64,000 nucleotides of DNA from Fasciola hepatica (lineage: Eukaryota; Platyhelminthes; Trematoda; Plagiorchiida; Fasciolidae): positions 3,472,001-3,536,000 of the forward strand of contig CANUEZ040000156.1 in assembly GCA_948099385.1 (NCBI GenBank). The letters run 5' to 3'. This document shows, one piece after another, positions 56,684 through 64,000 of this stretch; positions within the stretch are counted from its first letter, which is position 1; the number at the start of each line of letters is the position of its first letter. The position numbers and the translations under genes are program-made. Below the pieces are notes generated by a model. It had not been told where the DNA came from. It saw only the letters and a program-made list of their open reading frames with translations, and searched no databases.

Positions 56684-58291
56684 ATGCCTACATCTCCTCC
56701 CAGCCGACCCAAAATCACTGTCAGCACTCGCCGTCGCAAGACCACTAAATTCCAAAACTCTTCGGATAACTGCTCAGTCTCTCTGGTAGATATACTTGGA
56801 AATGCCAATAGACAAACTACGGAAATGAGCAAAACTCTGAGCAGTCTTTCCTCCCGACTTGACTCCGCTGATCGGATTATCGGTCAACTGATGCCTATAG
56901 CGTTCTTGCTTGATCCAACCGCACACCATACCCCAGCCAATCTACTACTGGCCACGAAGTTTGTGGACACAATTGCCTCGGAAATTTTCAGACGGATAAA
57001 AAAGGCAAACAACGCGATTGTGTTTAACATTCCAGACCGAATACCTCTCTCAGCTGCTAAAAATATGGTATTAAGTGCTTGCAACCTTGGCTCACAACCG
57101 TGCCACTGTGTTAGACTCCGCAAAACTTCCCTGCGCACCACCTGTCCACTGCTTTTCCAGTTTACAAATGAAGTTGTCGCCAAGATCTTTATCAGCCGGC
57201 AATCGTTAGTCGTAGCCAAAACCGGCTTCAAGTGCGCCAAGATACTTCCGGACAAGACCCCACTCCAGAGGAAGGTGCACAAGAGTCACGCCCAGAAAAG
57301 TAACCCCGGTGATAGTGCAACTAACAATTCACCCCGAAACTCCGGTGCACCTATCACTGGCCATCACCCGATGTTGCCATCCATTGCAGATCACAATGCA
57401 AACGTAGATTTAGACAGTACGCCAATTTCCTCACCCAATGAGCCGCCTGGCAAACGCCCCAATGTTAAGAATAGCCCAAGCAAATCTATAGACTGGAACA
57501 AGCGCCCCAGCATTCACAAAACTGATGAGGGTTCTTCCGACTCATCCACCCGCGAGCTCATGTTCTCCACAAGTCTAGACGACCCCATTCCTTCTACTAG
57601 CTCCATGGTGTGTTATGCAACCGTACCTAAAAATCACCGCACCATCAACCCACCTCCTTCTACACCCATGCATCCTGTTACCTCTGGCATTTTTGATAAC
57701 CCAACCAGGCCCCTAATCTCACCCGCTGCACGCACCCATTCGCCACCAGAATGTATCTGGTTACCACCTAGGCCACCACCGCTGGTTAGCCCGTCAGTGC
57801 AGACTGACCCTCAGAAGTTAACACTTCGTCGCCGAAAGAACAAGACCCATCAACATAACGCACATGCAAATCATAAGAAAAATGCTCAGTCGAGCGAAAT
57901 TTTACCAGCCTCTTGTTTGGCTGTGAATCCTACTTTTCCATCTCGGCTAACTGCCTTATCATTTCCACCCTACTTTTACTCACCTTATCCCGCCCCAAGC
58001 ACCGCTCCATTACATTACTATCCGCCACACCAACTGCTCTATACCTCTACTGCTACCCAGTCACTCCCTGGGAACCATCTCCGTGCCTCACCTAGCTTCC
58101 CACTCCCACAAGACCCATCCACGTCTCTTAGCCTAGCACTGCCATCCATCCGTGGCCGCTTTTTTCCTGCCGCCCCCCTCCGGGAATATTCCCCGCATCC
58201 AAACTACTCTCCTAAACAGCACCTCCCCATCCCTCTTTCCTTACATTATCCCCCACCAAGTTATAACTCATCAAATCCGTGGAACAACTGA
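56684..58291 (+). CDS. LINE C ORF1, RNA-binding protein
   Basis: An open frame of 535 residues from the first ATG. It probably binds LINE RNA and forms the ribonucleoprotein that carries out target-primed reverse transcription. The N-terminus is basic (KITVSTRRRK). A helical segment with DILGN and SLSSRLDSADRII follows and may form a coiled coil. The conserved core, roughly residues 100-215, has FRRIKKANNAIVFNIPD, VRLRK, TCPLLFQF and KILPDKTPLQR, probably an RRM-like fold. The C-terminal 300 residues are rich in Pro, Ser and Thr with a basic cluster LRRRKNKT. The same core recurs in LINE G and LINE F. It is intact here, which is unusual given the damage in ORF2. The end overlaps the ORF2 frame by about 140 bases. 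Confidence 0.82.
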   Translation: MPTSPPSRPKITVSTRRRKTTKFQNSSDNCSVSLVDILGNANRQTTEMSKTLSSLSSRLDSADRIIGQLMPIAFLLDPTAHHTPANLLLATKFVDTIASEIFRRIKKANNAIVFNIPDRIPLSAAKNMVLSACNLGSQPCHCVRLRKTSLRTTCPLLFQFTNEVVAKIFISRQSLVVAKTGFKCAKILPDKTPLQRKVHKSHAQKSNPGDSATNNSPRNSGAPITGHHPMLPSIADHNANVDLDSTPISSPNEPPGKRPNVKNSPSKSIDWNKRPSIHKTDEGSSDSSTRELMFSTSLDDPIPSTSSMVCYATVPKNHRTINPPPSTPMHPVTSGIFDNPTRPLISPAARTHSPPECIWLPPRPPPLVSPSVQTDPQKLTLRRRKNKTHQHNAHANHKKNAQSSEILPASCLAVNPTFPSRLTALSFPPYFYSPYPAPSTAPLHYYPPHQLLYTSTATQSLPGNHLRASPSFPLPQDPSTSLSLALPSIRGRFFPAAPLREYSPHPNYSPKQHLPIPLSLHYPPPSYNSSNPWNN

Positions 58292-61216
58292 GTTCCTCCC
58301 TCCATCCTTGCACTATTCTCCACTGGAATTACCACCTTTATCACCACTACCGAACCCCCCGACACATTTACCACCATCGAGGCCTGCATCGTCTCTTTCT
58401 GTCATGCTTGTGAATGCCCGTTCATTACTGAACAAAACTAAAGCCATCCGCAGCATCGCTCAGCCCTTCAACTTTGATATTATCATTGTAACTGAAACTT
58501 GGCTGACGGATTCCGTCCCGTCAGATTGAGTCTTTCTAGTTGGCTATCACATGTTCCGAAGGAATAGGCCTCGTCGTGGGGGAGGCTGTCTAATTTATGT
58601 CAAAAACACTCTGCAGGCCATTCCACTCTCACACATAACTCTCGACGCCGTTCAGGATTCTCTGTGGTTAACGATTCCCTTACCTAACTCCTAACTTCAT
58701 ATTGGTTGCATCCATCGGCCACCTTATTCCAACGCTATGGACCTTACCAAGATTATTGACGCATTCAACTACCTTTCATTGCTGCCCTGTTCCTCCAAGC
58801 TCATCGCGGGGGACTTCAATGCACCAAGCATCTGTTGGAATACTCTATCTGCCCCAAACAACTTATTAGATTTCATGTCATGCATCCGCGTAGGGCGCTG
58901 GATCCAACATGTAACAGTCCCAACTAGAGGTAACAACATCCTTGATTTGTTGTTCACGATTGGTTTATCTGACGTTTCAGCCAGTACACTCGACCTCTTT
59001 CCAGGAAGTGACCACAGAATGGTGTCCTACGTCCTCGCGGTTCCGCAAGCTTTCGATAAATCCCACCCACCCAGTCGTTTCTCTTCAGCAGTCAACTGGG
59101 ACGATCTTATCTGCACGCTTCGTTCGTCAGACTGGAACGACTTCTTCCTGCAAAGCGACCCCCAGCTGGCTGCTGATTTACTATATTCTAACCTTTCATA
59201 CTTGCTGTCCAAAATTACTACAACTCGTATCATATCAAACCGAGCCCGTAGTTCAGTCCTGAGCTGAATGCAAAACAAATATCTGGAGCTCCAGAAGGTG
59301 TATCATAACAGTAGTGACTTATCGTCATTCTTGCAGCTCCAACGTCTCTCGTTAGCGATCAAAATTAAGTCTGACGATATGCTCAAAAAACAAGAAGTAT
59401 CGGCAATGCAATGCCATGATACTTCCTCAAAGTTGGCACACCTAATGAAGAACAGAATTCAGAGCAAACCGGCAGGTATCCCCTCTCTCATTTTGGAAAA
59501 TAACGATCACATTACCTCACCTGCAGCGATAGCCCAGGCTCTTAATTCCTACTTTGCTGCATCCATGACTACGGACCCCCTTACTTTACCCCCATGCATA
59601 GACCCTATCACCGAGCACTTACTGTCTGATTTACAATTTGCTCTAAAAGAGGTGACCAACCAGCTTACCCGTGTCCGGAAGTCCTCACACCTTGGCCATG
59701 ATGGTGTTCCACCGACACTTCTACGTCTTGGAGGAACTGATATCGCAGCCTTACTACTGAAGGTCTACAATCTATCCATCAAGTGTAGCATATTTCCTTC
59801 ACAATGGAAGACTGCGGTCATCATCCCAATCAATAAGAAAGGACCGATACACGACCCCCCCCCAATTACCGCCCTATCAACCACACTCCAATTGCTTCTA
59901 GGTTGATGGAACGCCTCATCAAACAGCGGATGTCTGACTTCCTATTGTCCCATAACATCATCCATAGTGGGCAGCATGGCTTCCTAAAGTCACGTTCATG
60001 CATCACTTGCCAATACGTCTTTTTTAACCTCATAACGGCGGCCGCCGACAACAGTAAATCCATCATCATTATATACCTTGATATGACAAAAGCGTTCGAC
60101 CGCGTCCCTCACGCTTTATTACCAACCAAACTCAAAGCTCACGGCTTTTCCGGTTCGCTTTTAACGTGGTTAACATCATACCTGCCGAATCGCTCACAAG
60201 TGGTTTACATTGATGTGTGTTTCTCACAGCCTGCTCCAGTCACTAGCGGAGTTATACAAGGCAGCGTACTCGGTCCTTTACTTTTTCTCATCTACATAAA
60301 TTATATATTTCCCATCTTGCACCATGGCACCCCATTTCTCTTCGCTGATGACGTTAAGATTGTCTATGAGTTTCCTCGTCAGAACCTCAACATTATGCTA
60401 GGTGAAATTTCTAGTGACCTAAAGCGACTCGGGGATTGGTGCAATTCATGGAGTATGGATTTCTCGACCTCGAAGAGCTGCTACACAACATTCAGATGTC
60501 AAGTGGCCCCCGGAACCCTGCTTATCCACGACCTACCCATCTCGTACAGCCCTTTAGTTCGAGACCTTGGTCTTCATTATTCTTGCAGCTTAAGGTTTTC
60601 TGAGTATGTTCCGCTCCAGATTGCAAAGACGATAAGAACCACTGGTCACATCTCCAGAACCTTTAGGCTAAATGATTGCAAACTGCTAACTCACAAGTCT
60701 CACGCCAGGCCTCTCCTTGAATACTCTCCCATTATCTTCACCAACATGACGAAATCCGACCGCATTTCTCTGGAGTCCGTGCAACGTCAGTTCACCAAAC
60801 AATTAGTGGGATTTTCCTCCAGTTTGTGTTACAAGGATCGATGCATCCTACTCAGTCTTGACCCTCTATGGCTGCGTCGCATGAAGCTCAATTTATGCTT
60901 CCTGTTTAAGCTGTACCACCGTACGGCCTTTTCGTGTACTGAACCCATTCGTCTCACTCCGTCCACGAATTATGCCCTACGCCATCGGTCATTGCAGTTC
61001 TCTATTCCTAGATCAAAACTAGCGTTAGGATATAACTTCTTCCTTATAAAATACTCAAAGTTATGGAATAAACTCCCGCTAAACATCCGCGAGAGTGTCT
61101 CAGTTTCCCAGTTCAGAGGCTCGCTGAATCACTTCTTGACTGTTCCCACTGTGATCCTTCTTACCGGCCAGACCGTCACCGAAGAGCTGGCCTACGAAAA
61201 CGGGTTTGATTACTAG
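58152..61216 (+). pseudogene. LINE C ORF2: APE endonuclease and reverse transcriptase, four lesions
   Basis: ORF2 nicks target DNA and copies LINE RNA. The first methionine of the endonuclease region is at 58404. Endonuclease motifs: TETWLTD, RRGGGCLIYV, AGDFNAPS, TRGNNILDLLF and GSDHR, so catalytic residues look complete. RT motifs: YLDMTKAFD, SGVIQGSVLGP and FADD (147-150 of the 59903-61216 frame). In-frame stops are at 58527-58529 (TGA), 58692-58694 (TAA) and 59265-59267 (TGA), all in one unbroken frame. A run of nine C at 59855-59863 shifts the frame between the RT fingers and palm. The last 437 codons (59903-61216) are open to the C-terminus. Without these four changes ORF2 would be complete, so loss of function is probably recent. 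Confidence 0.9.
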
Positions 61217-63393
61217 GATTATTGCACCAGAACTTTCATTTCTCGCCCGATGACAAACCCCAGTGCAACTATTTCTTCTTACGTTTTATTGCACACAATT
61301 TATACTACTGTAGCCACAGTTTGCCGACTTTTGTAAATATACCCAGTTTAATGCTTGCCGGTTCTCCTAATTTTAGACAATGTTCGTGTTCTATTGCCAA
61401 CCAAAGTCCCTTAGCCTTAGATGTCTCTGCAGCAAATAGGTATGTGGCTTTAGATCCTAGGACACCGAGTTCCGCCATCTACCACCTTACCTGATCCTTT
61501 ACTCCTTTCCCGTTCCTTTTGGCTGCCACCACCAGCCCGGGTTTTATGTCCGGCCTCATTTAGCCTTTTTTAATCATCTCATTTCAGAATCTTTTATCCC
61601 AGAAGCACACCTGCTAGTACCTACTTGGTGGCCTGTTATCTCGTCTCATCTCTGTATCTACCATCCACCAACCACTATCATATTTCCTCTTATACACCAC
61701 AGTATTTCCCATCAGCTGAGCTAGACTCATCTACACCAGCTAGCCCGGAATGATCTCTGATGGTCTTAGGCATGGTCTGACGCTGTATGAGACTGATACA
61801 CGTATGCCAGCTCGTGCCTTACAACGTTCGTTGTCCTGCTCCGTGTGTTTGCATAGTCCCACTGTGCATGATAACAATTTTCTCTAACGCATCACCACCG
61901 ATGCCCCAGTGGTTCTTTCTGCATTCTTACTTAATTGCTCTTCAGAACTTCTAATTGCGTGCAAACCATTTATCCTTTGAAACGCAGACGCAGCAGCCCA
62001 CCCGGTTTACGCTATCTCGCAAGCCTGAAGTAGTACTTATCAACCCTACGTTATTTAAACTCTCGAATTTAAACCCAGACCAAAATATGAAATGTGCCAC
62101 CGACCGTTCACATAAACCCAACCAGTTCATTAATAACTGTCGCCATTTATTATTATCACTCAGTTGGAACCACTTCCAGACTGCTAACATCATTTATTTC
62201 AGGTTTGTCGTCGTCCACTCTCTCGGGCTCCACTTTCGGTGACCAAGGTCCACACCTCGACCCGTACTGACAGAGACCTAAACGGAATCTTTTATACCAA
62301 ACGGGATTGCAATTGAGCCACACGACCTAAAACACCCCCAACTGCCTACCAGTAGATTGACAGGCGTCTTCTGACGCAACACCTCTGCTACTGATGTCAC
62401 TGCTGGAGTCTTCACAAGTAACAGTTCACAAGCTACCTTCTACTGATTGACTGACACGTTCCTTACCCCGCCTGATGATCTATACCCACGGGATGCTGCA
62501 CATCACATTGGTCTCATGTGAAACAATCCAATGTCAGAGCCAGAGTACGCAACACAGGAATTTTCTACTCATTAAATTTCGGTACGCCATCCGAAAGCAA
62601 GTCCATTTATCCCCCCCCCATCCGTGGTTCCCAATGATGACGCCGAATATTACTGAGAATCAATAAGTCAATATATTTTTGTCACCTAAACAGAACAATA
62701 AGAAGCGAGCCTACGCGGAGGTTTTTCACTCAGTTTTCTTCCGCAGGATTTCATTTTTCTTTTGATCGTTACCCGGCTTGAAATTGATTCTTCACCAATT
62801 CAAGGCCTTCAAGTTGCGCTCCTTTTTCTTGAATGATACGGGTTATTGATCCTGAACCTAAACTCACCTTTTATATGGATTGCTGTTTCCTCCACATTCA
62901 TCAACGTTTCTTAGTCCACTTTCACGCAGTTTGTTCATGTCTCCCATTTTCGTGATGCACTCCGTTTATTGAGACCGGGAATATCCGTCATTCCGGGCCA
63001 TCATCGTCTTCATAGTGAGCCGTTCTCATAATCACCAAAGTTCACGAGTGTACTCCCATTCATTTCTTTCATCTCTTCATGTTCATAACATACACCGTTC
63101 ATGGAACCTCAATAGGCCTCTGTTATCCACAGCTTGCACTATTTTGGTTTATAACGCATCCTTAGCGCTATATTTTCACGACATATTTTGCATTCCCACG
63201 GGCCACCACCAACCAACCCGGATTCGAAACCAAACCGTATTTGCACGCGAACCTTTATAATTTCGGTTGATTAAAACTAGCTCTAGCTGTGCTGCTTTGC
63301 CTCTGACGATTTTGACTAGCTTTCTTGAAATTCTTGTATAGTTCATTGTTTTGAGTAATGTTGTACACCATGATCATGCGCTTGCGCGTGCGT
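61217..63393 (+). other. LINE C 3' untranslated region
   Basis: About 2.2 kb of noncoding sequence. Parts at 62575-62950 are shared with 5500-6100. A run of eight to nine C at about 62611 is a second homopolymer worth checking in reads. No gene is recognised in it. Confidence 0.6.
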
Positions 63394-63438
63394 CTCGACC
63401 ATGGTCGAGAAATATACCATTATTATTATTATTATTGC
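63394..63438 (+). repeat. LINE C 3' hairpin and ATT tail
   Basis: CTCGACCATGGTCGAG is a perfect 16-base palindrome followed by AAATATACC and seven ATT units. In the other LINE tails of the window the same place holds a stem with different bases that also pair. LINE RTs of several groups recognise such a 3' stem-loop, which is the likely role. Confidence 0.7.
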
Positions 63439-63484
63439 TTGAATGATGGGTTTTGTTTTGTTATTTTTCAATCCAATACCGGTG

Positions 63485-64000
63485 CCAGTCATATTGACAA
63501 TGATAATGATGATGGTTTATCTGGGATAACCCCAAGGCATGCTGCGACGCGAGATCAAGCTGTACCATTAGAAGCAGAGTCCGGATTTCAAGAGGGCGTT
63601 TCAGGTATGTGCACTCGATATAGTACAGGAGGAGGCATTCAAGTTACTCTTTATGGTGGCGCCCGGCAAATTTGAAATAAATGTAGGGTGGCCAAGCCGA
63701 CCGAGTCCGGGTGGAGCTGGTTGGAAGTAGTAGACTCTTACCCAAATATTACAAAAAGAGGGACTGCGCAATGAGATAATCAAATAGAATTGACGGAAAT
63801 TTTGTTCACCTTGAGGAAGAAGTTTCCAAGGGAGACGTAAACCAGCCATAGCGCTCCGCAGTGTACGGAACGGCTTAGGATTGGAAATCAGACGATGGGA
63901 GGAATGAATTTGTGGACAAAGAAGAAGGAAAATCCTTCGAAGATTGCCCTTGTCCCGTTTAGCGACCAAATATCGGCTGATTCATTCAAATGCCCAGTGG
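63485..64000 (-). mobile_element. Minus-strand CR1-like LINE 3' end (runs off window)
   Basis: On the minus strand it ends GCATGCC, a hairpin-like CTTGGG...CCCAG (63521-63536), ATAAACC and an ATC/ATT tail at 63497-63518. The block at 63600-63970 matches 16250-16620 in reverse over several hundred bases, including a frame with shared LISNPKP and EQNFRQF residues that is noncoding in both. It faces LINE C tail-to-tail, with about 50 bp between the two repeat tails. Confidence 0.72.

Larger units (their letters stand above)
56684..63440 (+). mobile_element. LINE C: near-complete CR1-like non-LTR retrotransposon
   Basis: The best preserved LINE of the window, about 6.8 kb: ORF1 (56684-58291), ORF2 with endonuclease and RT (about 58152-61216), a long 3' untranslated region, and a 3' end with a perfect palindromic hairpin (63394-63409), AATA and an ATT tail. 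APE endonuclease, RT motifs and overall order put it in the CR1-like group. ORF2 has three in-frame stops and one frameshift. No target duplication was sought successfully, as the 5' end is uncertain. Confidence 0.88.

Noticed and set aside
1..64000. CRISPR arrays, bacterial operons, rRNA genes
   Set aside because: No regularly spaced repeats, ribosome-binding sites with gene strings, or rRNA core sequences were seen; contents are eukaryotic retroelements.

Overview
The window reads as an interspersed-repeat region of a metazoan nuclear genome. It contains LTR retrotransposons of the BEL/Pao superfamily and APE-type non-LTR retrotransposons (LINEs) of CR1-like type. Both have protein features common in flatworms. 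With the moderate GC content and a 37-nt intron, this points to a platyhelminth. A diphyllobothriid-type tapeworm is my best guess, but nothing in the window proves it. I see no prokaryotic gene, operon, CRISPR array, rRNA or tRNA.

Layout. 1-1815: 5' half of BEL element 1 on the minus strand (gag, start of protease, LTR). 4880-5253: solo LTR. 7271-11372: BEL element 2, complete with LTRs and a perfect 5-bp target duplication, but deleted for the reverse transcriptase core and integrase. 15.1-16.8 kb: LINE 3' region with a tandem duplication. 16.8-21.2 kb: decayed minus-strand LINE (called F here) carrying two BEL LTR remnants. 23.3-25.75 kb: decayed LINE A. 25,752-29,850 and 37,230-41,328: two arms of a 4,099-bp, nearly identical inverted repeat that ignores transposon boundaries. 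The 7.4-kb spacer holds LINE B (29.85-32.2 kb), its 3' region, and a small genic island (34.6-36.4 kb) with the only convincing non-transposon gene: a two-exon FAR1/ZSWIM3-like zinc-domain protein behind a TATA box. A possible spliced gene faces it on the minus strand. 36.5-41.9 kb: a LINE tail, LINE D and LINE E. 41,885-48,576: BEL element 3 (LTR-gag-protease-RT-RNase H-integrase-LTR, minus strand), inserted into LINE E, whose reading frame resumes at 48.58-49.12 kb. 49.8-51.4 kb: LINE G ORF1 remnant. 53,072-53,434: solo LTR. 54.9-55.6 kb: minus-strand LINE tail. 56.7-63.4 kb: LINE C, the best preserved LINE (ORF1 open; ORF2 with three stops and one frameshift). 63.5-64.0 kb: another LINE tail, minus strand.

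How the parts relate. The BEL elements encode gag and an aspartic protease/RT/RNase H/integrase polyprotein for replication through LTRs. The CR1-like LINEs encode an RNA-binding ORF1 and an endonuclease-RT ORF2. Their 3' ends share a short hairpin followed by AATAAA and a trinucleotide or tetranucleotide tail. Every autonomous element here has at least one disabling lesion within the window. The insertion history can be read from nesting: BEL3 into LINE E, BEL LTRs into LINE F, and an inverted segmental copy of LINE D/E sequence placed between LINEs A and B.
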